Notes under the pieces: model-generated | What the model saw: the letters and a program-made list of their open reading frames with translations, nothing else | Told to the model about the DNA's origin: nothing | Database searches by the model: none | DNA from: Litsea cubeba | Taxonomy: Eukaryota > Streptophyta > Magnoliopsida > Laurales > Lauraceae | Length of the DNA: 64,000 nucleotides | NCBI GenBank assembly: GCA_012931725.1 | Contig: CM022944.1 | Coordinates: forward strand, 61,662,600-61,726,599 | Direction: 5' to 3' | Part shown: positions 33,021-44,047 of the stretch, one piece after another | How the letters are laid out: every line of letters begins with the position of its first letter | Numbering within the stretch: position 1 is the first letter of the stretch | Made by a program: the position numbers and the translations under genes

Positions 33021-36000
33021 TCAATCAAAAATGGTCTCCAACCAAGAGTTCAGCTCCCCAAGCAGGCTTTTAGCCTCAACCGTCAAAGATTCCAAGGCAC
33101 GCTTCTTCAGGAACTTGCCATGAGATGCTGGAGTGGGCTGTACCCCTTCTCTCACACCAGGAAGCTTACCTCGAGCAGCTTGCCATTGTTCATCCTCATC
33201 AGACTTCCTTTTGAGAACCCGTTCGGCCTCTGCAACCTGGTGAATCAGGGCACTCTCCATGTCGCGAGCTTCTATTATGGCAGTCCACTTGGCAGCGACT
33301 TGTGCCTGCAGATGCTCAAGACGTTTCCTGGCCTCATCGACCTCCCTATCAAGGATGTTAAGGTCATGTGTCAGCCCGATGATGGTTAGCTCTTCTCTAT
33401 TCCTCTTTCGGACTGCCACCTTCCTGCTTTCTGTAGCCTCATCCAGATCAGACTTAGCCTTATCAGCAGGATCCAGGAACATCTCCTTGAAGAACTGGTC
33501 ATCAGCCAAACTCACGGTCTCAAACCACTTGTCACCCAGTGCAATGATCCTATCAACGATCGCCCTGGCACCTGTGACATCCAGACCAGCCTCTTCAGCG
33601 TCACTGAGGATCTCCTGCACATGCTGGATCATGCCAAATCCGACTTCCAAGTGCCCAGAAAAGAGGGTCTCAATCCAAGAGCTCACGACTCGCAACACCA
33701 CCTTCTTCGCAAAAAGAAGAGATGGCCCAGCTGAGGATTCGCCCAACTCCGTTGGTCGGCTACTCATGTCATCATCTGTTGAAAGAGTAACAAAAGAACT
33801 CTTTCCAGCTGAAGCTGCTCCTGCTCGGGAAGGAATCTCAGCGCGAGGAATCTCCTCAATATTGTCAGAGCTGGTCCCAGGAATCTCTACCTCTGGATCA
33901 ACCTCTGGCATCTCTTGCTCTGGAAGCGACGGATCCTCCTCTGCCACTTCAAAACCTGCAAAGGAAACACAAAAAGGTATGAATATGACCCTGTTTGAAA
34001 ATCATTATCAGAGTTATAACTACAAAATACCTTCTTCGACGACTGGCGGGACACTTTCCTCCTCCATGAACTCATCGAAAGCATCATCAACATTTGTGTC
34101 CATCGATGGTTCAAAGTCATCAGAACCCTGTGGCAAGTCAGCTGGCAACAAAAAAATGTGTTAGCAAGCCGAGTCACAAACAAAAAAAAAAGGGATCAAA
34201 AGAAGTCATACCAATTGGAGATTCTGGATTTACTCCAGAGTCCCTCGGTTCTTCTTCAGGTGCCTCAACAGGATCCATCACCACTCATCGGTTGGAACCT
34301 CAGGCATCACCAAGTCTTCCTCTGCTAAAAAAAAAAAAGAAAGAAAAAGCAGAAACAAGAAGCAAATCATAACATGGAAAAATCCCATGAAAAGAAATGG
34401 AAAGAGAAAAAGAAGAATCATACCTTCACCGACGGTCTCTTCTTCTCGGCTTCTCTTCTCTGGAGGCTCGTCAGCATCCAACTGGCACATCCTCATTGAT
34501 AGTAAGAGGAACTTCCAAGTTAGGGAGAGTCCTCATGCTGCTCCTTGCTGCTATGATGACTCCTCCTCCTCTTACCTCAGCGGGCTCGCTTCTTAGAAGA
34601 ACCTACCCCGCTGTCGAGTCAGGTTTACCCACTTGACTCATCACTGGATGGTCTGCTCTTGCCAGTAGACTCCACGAAGCTTGCCTCTGCGCCGCTTGCA
34701 TCCAAGCGCCAAGTTCGGCTTCCTCCGTTCTAGCTGCTCCAAAGCCTCGTCAGGTATTTCTCCGAACAGCTTCAGAACCGATGACGCCCTGGTCACCGAG
34801 AAAGCCTATCTTGTGCTTCTCTCCAGAAAGGAAGGCCCAAACTTCCTCTCGCCGGATGCCATCCGACTTTCCAAGGCCCTTTCCAGATACCAGCTTCACA
34901 TCAAGCTCCTTCCTGGAAAGTCCCCGATATGCCGAGAAGCTCTCCGCGAACCACTTCGCAAAGCCGGCAGTCGGGAAAGTCAGTAATACAGGATAAGAAA
35001 TCATGGCTGTAGTGTCTTCAGCACTATAAAAAGCCCATGCATTTCTCCCGTCCTGTAAGCCTCCAAAGCGCTTCACCATACTTGAAGGCGCTCCAACAAC
35101 GCCTTGAGAAAAGCCAAGCTGCAAAGCAAAGCGAGAGGGTACATACGGCTGGATATCGACGAAAAGATGTCTACGGTACACCATCGTGCCGACACGTATG
35201 CTGAAAAGCCACTCTCTCTCTGCATTTGTCAAGGAATAATGCCTTCCCGACCCCGCCCCTGGTAGAGTCTCGGGAGGCACCAAAATCAAAAGCCTTCTTC
35301 CGCAACTCCGGAGAAAGCTTTACTGAAGATTGCCCCATCTCGACGTCCCTGAACCGTCGGATCCTCATGCGGGCGAACAAAAGTGATTCGGACACGGCTT
35401 TGCCCTTAGCCAGTCGAATCATCAGAGGATCATCATCCTGTGCAGCACCCAGCCGATGGAAGCCAGGATAGTGGTATACATACCATGAATAAAAGATATG
35501 GGCTGAAAATACCCTATTCATGGGAAGCCCAAGCCGAACCAGAAAAGCAGCAGCCTGCAGTTCGGTACACAGGTAGGAGTAAAGAGCAGGCACCAAAGCA
35601 AGCTGCTCTCCAAACGCCATCTGACAAGCCGGGAAAATACAATGCGGCCTGATGTGCGTTCCATCTCTCCAGCAAATACAGCCTCACCAAGCCAATAAGT
35701 GAGGTAAACAGCGAGATCTCTCCGCAGTGCAATGTCAGGACATATGGCGTTTGTGCTTGCACAGAAATCTCTCAACTCTTCTTGCATGGCCAAGATCTTC
35801 TTGAACTTGGATCCTGAGCTCCAAGCTTCCTGGGTCATGCTATCAGAAGGCTCCCTACTATCAAAGAAGTTGGGGAATGAAGAGCAAAAACTCTTCCAAC
35901 TGCTGGATCTAACTTTCGAACCCCCCTTCTCCTTCAAAAAATCATAGAAGGCGACGAGCTGAAAGTATAGAAGCCTGAACTCCTCAGACTGCCCCTCGAG

Positions 36001-37749
36001 GACGCTGTCAATCGGCATAAACTCCTCATAGAGTTTTGCCGAGGATGGGCAATCCGGTAATGGCGCTCAACTCCTTCAAAGAAAAACCAATCTCACCATT
36101 CGTCACAACGAAGGTATTGGTTTGAGGGAGGAACGACTCCAGCATAGCCATGAAGGCCTCGTCGGAAAAGATCACGGTCTCCCCAAAAGCGCGGACCGCA
36201 TCAAAAATCCCGGCTTCCTTCAAACGGCGCCACCAATCAGCAGGACGCGATCAGTCCACGACTTCCACTCGGAGTCAGCATTGAAACGACCTCGAAGTCG
36301 AAAAGGCTTGATCCAATTGCTGCCGTCACACCGCTGAAAATACCAAGGCCCACCGGTCTCAAATCGACCGACGGATAATCAGAGCCCTGGTAGCCGCTGG
36401 ATGGCATCAACAAGTCCATGTCAACAGGCGACCTCTCCGTATATCCAGGAGAACCGCCGACAAAAACCCCGGTCTTGATTACATTTGTCCTTCTCACCCA
36501 ACTTGGAGGATCTTCCCTCTTAGGGCACGTGGGGGCAAGGCTCAGAATCGAGACGGTGCGATCAAACATCGACCGGGTAGTAACAGTCTTCTTCTCACCA
36601 TTTGCTGTGAAGGAAAACTGAAAAGATCTCCTCTGGTATGTAATGTCGTCAGGGACTGCATCACCAAAGAAGAAGGTAGGCTTGGGCAAAATGCTCTGAT
36701 CTTCCATCAGCCATGGACGACTGCTTACCATGATCTTATAGAATTCCTCTCCCTTGAGAGTGATCAGTCGCTGCCCTCATCTCATCTCTGTTGAGGGAGT
36801 CGCACTCTTCCAGGTTTCTTTCAACATACTGGACCTTCTCGAAAGCCTGCTGAACGGCCGGATTAGAGGATCTAGAAGACCGACGAGGTACGCTTGTAGC
36901 AGGCTCTTTACCCTTGTTCGCTCTGGAGGAACCACCTGAAAAGGATGGAAAAGAAAAAGATCAAACATCAAAATGACAGAATCTCGCTAAAAAAAATCTG
37001 GCGAAATTTTGACATGATGACGGGGCAATTCCGAAGAAAAGGAACTATCCCGAACGAAATAGAAAGCTTGAAGATGGGCTCAACATCGCTGCGAGCTCCG
37101 AAACTCCAAACTTTCGAAACCTAAAAGTCTCCGCAAAATCAGGAAGGGCTCAACATCACTGCAAGCTCCAAGTTCCCAAATTTGCAAACACTTTCAGGTA
37201 TGCAATCACATCATGCTACAAGTTTATTTACAAATTAAAGGCATGCATGAACATCTAGATTTGCGAAAAAAAATGCATTATCATGATGAGCAAACAAAAA
37301 AAAAGAAAAGAAAAGAAACTTTCTCAAAAAAAAAAAGGGGAAAGAAAACCAAAAAAAGGAAAGGAAAGAAACTTTCTCTAAAAAAAAAAAGGGGGAGGAG
37401 AAAGAAAACAAAAAAGAAACGAAACTCTCTCAAAAAAAAAAAGGGGAGGGAAAGAAAAAAAAAAGAAAAAAAAAAAAAAAAAAAAAAGGAGGGCTGGCCC
37501 ACAGGCCACGTGGCCGTACGGCCAGATCCGTACGGATCTGTCCGTACGGCCCACACAATAAAAAAAAACAAAAAAAAAAAAAAAGAAAGAAAAGAAAAAA
37601 AAAAAAAAAACGTGTGAAAAAAAAAAAAAGAGGCAAACACGTGAACAAAAAAAAAAGAAAAGAAAAAGAAAGAAACAAAAAAAAGAAGAAAGAACTTTTT
37701 TTTCCTACAATGGAGTTTTCTTGAAAAAGAAGAACTTACTTGAAGCCAT
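33021..37749 (-). pseudogene. spliced antisense gene, plant-mobile-domain-like protein (copy 3)
   Basis: Predicted exons on the minus strand: 37749-37740, 36935-34424, 34324-34212, 34141-34031 and 33955-33021. Introns have GT-AG ends and phase 1 as in copy 1. The mobile-domain-like block is at about 36240-36020 (SLKELSAITGLPI). A coiled coil lies in exon 5, which is open to its stop. Exon 2 is frameshifted at several points: CTGCCC near 36775, an inserted base near 36331, changes near 36223 and 36035, and a further loss near 34620. Exon 3 is 113 bp instead of 114, another frameshift. Most lesions are in homopolymers, so consensus errors should be excluded. As read, no full product is made. 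Confidence 0.78.
37504..37549. repeat. palindrome cluster in antisense-gene intron 1 (copy 3)
   Basis: Perfect palindromes GGCCACGTGGCC (37504-37515), TGGCCGTACGGCCA (37511-37524) and GATCCGTACGGATC (37525-37538), then CCGTACGG (37542-37549). CCGTACGG recurs at 37514, 37528 and 37542 with an exact 14-bp period. Confidence 0.85.
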
Positions 37750-37871
37750 TGATGGAGAAGAAGAAGAAAACTCTTGAAGATCTTGAAGAAGAAAAAACTC
37801 TTGGTCTTGAAGCCCTCTTGAGATTATTGCAAAAGAAAGTAATAAGAGCAAGAGATCCAACCTTCTCCTTG

Positions 37872-37879
37872 CTTTTATA
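37872..37879 (-). promoter_or_regulatory. TATA box of the antisense gene (copy 3)
   Basis: TATAAAAG on the minus strand, about 123 bp upstream of the ATG at 37749. Confidence 0.7.
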
Positions 37880-37960
37880 GAGGAGAGCAAACCAAAGAAG
37901 GAAAGAAGAAAGAGGTAAGTATTACTAATTAGTAACCTTACCAAAAGAAAGAGATTAGAA

Positions 37961-38290
37961 AGATATCTTGAGATATCCTATCCCAAATAAAGGGATATTG
38001 AGAGATTTTCTCCTAAAATCAATCTATGACGGATTCTTTCCCAAAAGAAAGATATCTTGAGATATCCTATCCCAAAATAAAGGGATATTGAGAGATTTTC
38101 TCCTAAAATCAATCTATGACGGATTCTTTCCCAAAAGAAAGATATCTTGAGATATCCTATCCCAAAATAAAGGGATCTTGAGAGATTTTCTCCTAAAATC
38201 AATCTATGACGGATTCTTTCCCAAAAGAAAGATATCTTGAGATATTCTATCCCAAAATAAAGGGATCATGAGAGATTCTCTCCAAGTAAA
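37961..38290. repeat. 90-bp tandem repeat upstream of the antisense promoter (copy 3)
   Basis: AGATATCTTGAGATATCCTA recurs at 37961, 38050, 38140 and 38230. The units are nearly identical, which indicates recent expansion. Copies 1 and 2 have only diverged units here. Confidence 0.9.
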
Positions 38291-38666
38291 GATATTCTTA
38301 GATATTCTCTATCCAAATGAGATATTTCGGATATTCTTTACAAAAATGACACCATATGAGATCTAAGCCATTTCAAAAGCTTAAGGTCCCATGGGTTAGC
38401 CCATATGAGCCAGGTTTGACCACCTAGGCACAAAAAAAAAAAAAAAAAAAAAAAAAGAGAAGAAAAATTTTTGGGCTTTTAGTCAAAGAGAAATCCCTCT
38501 TACCAAGAGCATACAAAAATGGTTCCATGCCTCTTTTGAGTTGATTGGACCATACAAAAGAAAATTCCAAGCCCCATGAGCTTCCAAAAATCAAACCATC
38601 CAGCCTCATCTACCAAATTGAGCCAAAATCTTGAAATTGACATTTCACAAAAAACAAACCAAATCC

Positions 38667-38890
38667 TGGTCCCCTAACCTGCCACATATAGCCTGTTAGG
38701 TCACAAGACCAAAACCAAAAACCAAAACCTGATCCCCTAACTTGCCACATACAGCCTGTTAGGTCACAAGATCAAAACCAAAATTGATCCCCCAACATTC
38801 CACATACAGCTTGTTGGGTCACACGATCAAAACCAAACCCGACCCCCTAACCTGCCATATATAGCCTGTTAGGTCACAAGGTCAAAACCG
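38667..38890. repeat. four ~58-bp CTAACCTGCCACATATAGCC units (copy 3)
   Basis: Same tandem set as 9350-9585 in copy 1. Confidence 0.8.
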
Positions 38891-39100
38891 AAAATCCACA
38901 TCCCAGATGTCATCTTCAAAACTTTGCCTTGAGATGGTACGTGATCCCTTTCACCACCATAAAATTCCCCTGGAAGCTCAAAAGGCTACAAATACCAAAA
39001 AGAAAGACTGCTCAAAGACTCTTGGTCAAGTCACAGGCTCTCCTTCAAAAAATCTCTTCGAGGCACATCAACTACAAAAGTTAAGCAACTCGCCGCTGTA

Positions 39101-39115
39101 CCTCGAGGGGGCATT
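39101..39115 (+). other. polypurine tract (copy 3)
   Basis: CTCGAGGGGGCATT directly before the 3' LTR start at 39116. Confidence 0.72.
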
Positions 39116-41462
39116 TGTTGACACCAAAAATGTCACTTTGCCTTTCCAAGATCCAAAGAGCTACATGAAGTCGCAACCTGCCATAAATAGGCAATGCTGC
39201 TTCCAAAAATCAAATCTTGTCAGAATCAAACAAAAACTGCAAGATTCATCCAGACAGCCAAAAGAGGAGTACACAAGAAGTTTCAAGCCATTTCAAGATC
39301 ATTTGGCCTAACTTCGCTTCTCCAACAGCCAAATCAAGCCTCTCGACGGTAAAGCTCTCCGGGACCATGGTTTCCAAGACAGAACCTATGGATCATCTTA
39401 AAATGACTCCAATAGGTTCCCTGTCAAATTTCAAGTCAATCGGATATCGGTTGACCGCACATCAAACCGCGACATCTTCATCGCGACAAAAAGCAAGTCT
39501 ACAGGTGATAGGACCCCAAACGGCTTCAAAACTCAAACAAAAGCCTATGGTTGGTCTTATTTATTGCTCAGCAGGCTTCACACCAAATTTCAGGTCATTC
39601 CGACATCGTTTGACCCAGTTTCAGCTTTTGACAGAAAATCGGCAGCTCTGCGCGACAAAGTCTTCGGCTTTCTCAGGAAATTGGAAACTTTGCAAAATAA
39701 AATGCAAGGATTCTCATCAGGTTTCCTACAAAGAAATCAGGCCAATAAATGATCAAAATGTCAAAGAAAAGTACAGAAGAAAAAAGAATCAAAAAAGAGC
39801 AAAAACGGACGCAAAACGGGACCAGAAAGGGGGAAAACCCCCCCAGGGTCGCAGACCCCTGCGACCCTGGGCCAGGGTCGCCGGCGACCATGGACCCCGG
39901 GGTCGCCGGGAAAGCCCCGGAAACCCCGGTTTTCGCCGTTTTTTCGCGATTCGAGGAGCCCAGCCTCTGGTACTTTCCAAAATTCATGCTTTTGAGACAC
40001 CAAGTCCTCTGACATCCGTCCAAAACACGGGTAAATCATCAAGAGTATCGAAGACAGTATTGATCGCCACCCGGTCAACCAAAAAAAGTGTGCTTTCCAC
40101 CCGACCGATCGAGAAATCGACAAGACAGATGGCACCGACCCGCTGTTGGCAACAAACACCTGAAATTACACGATCATCTGATGTCGATCTACATGAAGAT
40201 CCATCGATGATCATCGACAGAAGAATTCCAAAAGACGTGGCACGGCCCGCGACTCTTCAGCTGCTCGGCGACCACTTAATGCGATTAATTGACTAGCTTT
40301 ATTACAGTCATTAATCCATTTCTTTGGACGGCCCAATCAGAAGCAAGCATTCGGGAGTTACAAGTCAAGAGATTCATGGCATTTAACCCATGAAACTCCT
40401 CCCATCATGGCGATTAAAGGCGATTAAATGCCCTCACTCTCCTCCGGCCAATCAGAAGCCAAGAAAAAGGAGTTACAAAATAAACAATTCAATTTTGTAA
40501 CTCCTCCCATTATGCGGCTTAATGACATTAAAAGCCCATAAACCCACCTAAAAGGCTACCTAAAAGCCTATAAATAGGAGGGCTCTCCAAGAAGAAAGGA
40601 TATCAGAAAGATCGGAAAAACACACAACAAACATCAGACAGCAGTCAGAAATCCAGAGAAAAAGAAAAAGAGAGAAAACTCTGCGGAAGTTCTACACCGG
40701 CCACTGCAACAAGGTGACAAAAGTCCCTTGGGGGGTACCCCCCCCCCCCAAGGTCCTTGCCTTCTCCTCCTGCCTCCAATGGCTTAGATATGGCTTTTCA
40801 GCCCTTCTACTCGGTTTTTTATTGGACATAGGACCTTCTTTTGGTCTTTGTCTTCTAAAAATCTGAGGTTATAGCCAAGCCAAGCGAATCAATAGCATCC
40901 TCTGTTCTCATCTGCATGGATGATGGCGAAGCCCACATATGGCTTGCGACCGTCAATCTAAACGAGTCCCCCACAATCTCCTGAGAAGTTAGATCCTCCT
41001 TTTCTTGCTTTTCATTGTAGTTTGTATTTTTTTCAAAAGAGACAAAAATCACAATTCTTGTCTTTCATTGTTGATAAGGATTGTAAATCGGCTATAAACG
41101 CCAAAATCGGCTATAAACGCCAAAGTTGGCTATAAACGCCAAAAATCGGCTATAAACGCCAAAATCGGCTATAAATGCCAAAAAAATCGCCTTTCACGGC
41201 AAATCAAGAAAATGTCTCTTTTCTTAAATATATGTGCAATGGAAAACTTGAAAGAAGTTGATTTCCTTTTTACTTGCGAAGGTTGATCTCCGGATCACCA
41301 CTTGCAATTCCAAGTAAAATAGAAAATCTGGCACACCCACAAAAAAAAAGAAATGTTGATGCACGCCCTTTTGCCCCCCGGTTACGAAAGGGTCGGAACC
41401 AAACGGACTCCCACGTCCGCCGACCTCGGTAGGAACCCGGGCATCGGGAGCGCGGTCCATCA
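39116..41462 (+). repeat. 3' LTR of copy 3
   Basis: A 2347-bp LTR, TGTTGACACC to CCATCA at 41462, followed by TAGTT. It is about 30 bp shorter than the 5' LTR, mainly because it has one GC-rich inverted-repeat unit (about 39842-39870) where the 5' LTR has two. Otherwise I see about ten substitutions and a few one- to three-base indels. Confidence 0.95.
40569..40577 (+). promoter_or_regulatory. LTR TATA box (copy 3, 3' LTR)
   Basis: TATAAATAG. Readout from here would run into the 3' end of the copy 2 antisense gene. Confidence 0.72.
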
Positions 41463-41467
41463 TAGTT
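41463..41467. other. target-site duplication, right (copy 3)
   Basis: TAGTT, identical to 23272-23276. Confidence 0.95.
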
Positions 41468-41939
41468 CTTCAAGGAGATGTTCCTGGACCCTGCGGATAA
41501 GGCTCAGTCTAACCTGGATGAGGCTACACAAAGCAGGAAGTAGGTAGTCCGAGAGAAGAACTTAGAAGAGCTAAACATCATTGGGCTGACACATGACCTT
41601 AACATCCTTGATAGGGAGGTCGATGAAGCCAGGAAACGTCTTGAGCATCTGCAGGCACAAGTCGCTGCCAAGTGGACTACAATAACAGAGGCTCATGACA
41701 GGGAAAGTGTTCTGATTCACCGGGTTGCAGATGCCAATCGAGTTCTTGAAAGGAAATCTCAAGAAAGCGAACGATGGCAAACTGCTCGGGATAAGCTTCC
41801 CGGTGCGAAAGAAGGGTTACAGCCCACCCCAGCATCTCATGGCAAGTTCCTTAAGAAGCGCGCCTTGGAATCCCTGACGGCTGAGGCCAAAAGTTTGCTT
41901 GAGGAGCTGAACTCTTGGCTGGAGACCATTTTTGATTGA
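41468..41939 (+). pseudogene. antisense plant-mobile-domain-like gene, 3' part of exon 5 (copy 2)
   Basis: Continues the exon broken at 23276 and encodes most of the coiled coil (LNILDREVDEARKRLEHLQ) down to the stop TGA at 41937-41939. A TAG near 41539 (RK-stop-VV, where copy 1 has Gln) and a one-base length difference near the insertion site show that the gene was decaying independently of the copy 3 insertion. Confidence 0.82.
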
Positions 41940-42202
41940 GCTCCTGTTTTTCTTTTTTAACAGAAACCATCTTTTTTTTTAGTACCACTTGTATTTTTTT
42001 TGGTACTTTTCTTCTTTTTTTTTTTTGTAGTGCTTGTGAACACTTTCTTTTTGTTTTGGTACCACATGTATTTTTTGGTACTCTTTTTCTTTTTGTTTTC
42101 CCTACGCTCACTTAAATCGTTTTGTGATTAAAGAAATTGCTAAATGGGATTTGATCAAAAGCTTGTCATTTTGTGAAAATCTTTTGTCAAATGATTGTTT
42201 TG
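41940..42202 (+). other. T-rich spacer downstream of the copy 2 antisense gene
   Basis: Reverse-strand equivalent of 3545-3956, with GGTACCACATGTATTTTTTG units and CCCTACGCTCACTT. No gene is present. Confidence 0.5.
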
Positions 42203-42512
42203 GCATGGAAGCCAGATTTTTTGTTTGTGGCATGGAAGCTGATTTTTGGCATGAGAGCCAGCTTTTTTGTGGCATTGATAGCCGATTTGTGGCATTGATA
42301 GCCGGTTTGGTGGCATTGATAGCCGGGTTTTGGTGGCATTGATAGCCGAGTTTGTGGCATTGATAGCCGGGTTTTTTGAAAGCCAGTTTTTTTTGTTTGT
42401 GGCATTGATAGCCGGTTTTGTTTTGGTGGCATCTATAGCTGGTTTGTGGCATTTATAGCATGTTTTGGTGGCATCTATAGCCGTTTTTGTGGCATTTATA
42501 GCCAGTTTGGTT
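42203..42512 (-). repeat. GGCTATnAATGCCA tandem array (copy 2)
   Basis: Seen on the plus strand as TGGCATTGATAGCCG units, about 12 copies. Same family as the arrays in copies 1 and 3. Confidence 0.85.
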
Positions 42513-42524
42513 TTCAAAAATGCA

Positions 42525-42990
42525 AATATCGACTAAAAGTCGCCTCCCTGCTGAATGTTCTTGCAAGTATCGATGGAATGTCGCATCCTTGCTCATTCGG
42601 TTGCGAGTATCGATGGAATGTCGCATTCTCGCGGAATTGGGTGCAAGTATCGATGGAATGTCGCATCCTTGCTTTTCAAAAATTTTGGTTTTGCGGGTAC
42701 TAACTTGATGTCGTTTCCCCATGATTTTTTGAAATTTGTGGTTTTCTCGAACCTTTGGGTTATGGATATCAACTGAAATGTTGTGTCTCCATGGTTTTTT
42801 AGGTTTTTTCGAACCTTTGAAATTTGGGTTGTGGATATCAACTGAAATGTTGCATCTCCACGGTTTTTTACTTTGCAAGTATCGACGAAATGTCGCTTCC
42901 CTGCGATTTTGGAAGTGTTGAACGTGGTTCGCATGCTTCCGATTTGTGCGAGTATCGACTAAACGTCGCTTCCCCGCGGTTTTTTTTTTT
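42525..42990 (-). repeat. array of ~50-bp units with short inverted repeats (copy 2)
   Basis: Plus-strand GTATCGATGGAATGTCGC-type cores, with CAACTGAAATGTTG at about 42769 and 42839 as the CAAC/GTTG variants. Order matches the other copies. Confidence 0.8.
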
Positions 42991-43336
42991 TTTTGAAAAA
43001 CCATTTTTTTTTAAGACACGAGGGTCATAAGTTTTGACCTAAAACCATTTTGGCGGTAAAAGGCAGGGTGGACTAGGGTGGAAATCCCTGAATCCAGATT
43101 TTGTTTCAAACCATGAATTTTGGGTTCAAGGGTTGAAAATTTTGGTCAAGTTAGGGAAAGGTTCCTAAACTTGGATTTTTTTTGAACAATGAAACGATGG
43201 AAGTAAGCATTGTTTAAATTTTTTAGAAATTTCAACATTTGACATGAAAATTCTAAAAAAGGTGGGTTTAGCGAGCGTATACCTGGAAACTGGTTTTGGC
43301 CGTACAGGCATTGCTCTTACCCAGTTGGGTAAGTCT
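42991..43336 (-). other. pol 3' flank, no gene (copy 2)
   Basis: Counterpart of 2411-2781, non-coding. Confidence 0.55.
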
Positions 43337-44047
43337 TCAAGGGTAGTACCGCTTTAAGAACTTGACGTTGATGGGCAGCATACATCTGTCACCTTCCATG
43401 TTTAGGAGTGCGTATGCGCCGTTGGAGAAAACCTTGTCGATGACGTAGGGTCCCTCCCATTTTGGCTCAAATTTGCCTTTGGACTTGTGAGCGAAGACCA
43501 TTGGTCTTTTTACCGCAAGGACCAAGTCACCCTTTTTGTAGGCGCGTTACTTGACCTTTTTGTCGAAAGATCCTGCCATATGTGCTTGGTAAAGTTCAAT
43601 GCTTTGTTGAGCTTCGAGCCGTCTCTCATCGAGATTGTCCAGCTCATGGAGTCGTAATTTGACATTGCTTTCTTGAGTCATGTCATTTTGTAAAGATACC
43701 CTCAAGGAAGGAATTTGTACTTCCAAGGGCACGACAGCTTCGCATCCATAGACCAAGGAAAATGGTGTACTATGGGTTGGTCCTCGAACGGTGGTTCGAT
43801 ATGCCCACAAAGCTTCAGACATTTTGTCGCTCCAGTCTCTTTTGTGACTAGAGACCATTTTTTTGAGGATTTTGCAGAGTGTCTTGTTGAAAGCTTCTGC
43901 TAATCCGTTTGCTGCCGGATTGTATGGAGTCGAAGGACAACTTTAGATTTTGTATTTGTCGCAGAACCTGTAAAATCGATGATCCCGGAATTGTGGTCCG
44001 TTATCATGAACGAATCTCTTGGGTATGCCGAAACGACAAATGATGTT
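43337..44047 (-). pseudogene. pol: integrase C-terminal fragment (copy 2)
   Basis: Starts abruptly at the CRFGIPKRFVHDNGPQF segment, so the second catalytic Asp and the Glu region (AEAFNKTL) are present while the zinc domain and first Asp are gone. A stop at the Gln codon near 43549 (KKVK-stop, from CAA to TAA) separates the core from the C-terminal tail. The tail ends at TGA 43339-43337. The join at 44047 links integrase directly to the linker that normally precedes RT, removing RT and both RNases H. Confidence 0.88.

Larger units (their letters stand above)
23277..41462 (+). mobile_element. Tat-lineage LTR retrotransposon, copy 3 (complete insertion, non-autonomous)
   Basis: An 18186-bp element with both LTRs, a PBS, a polypurine tract and a perfect TAGTT duplication. 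It sits inside exon 5 of the copy 2 antisense gene. Internally it carries a leader with direct repeats, gag, a gag-to-RT-end fusion, RNase H, archaeal-type RNase H, integrase, two repeat arrays and the antisense gene. Protease and the RT catalytic domain are missing, integrase has a mutated catalytic Asp, and the coding regions contain several one-base frameshifts. The two LTRs differ by only about ten substitutions plus length changes by eye, so the insertion is recent. It must have been moved by proteins supplied from another element. Confidence 0.95.
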
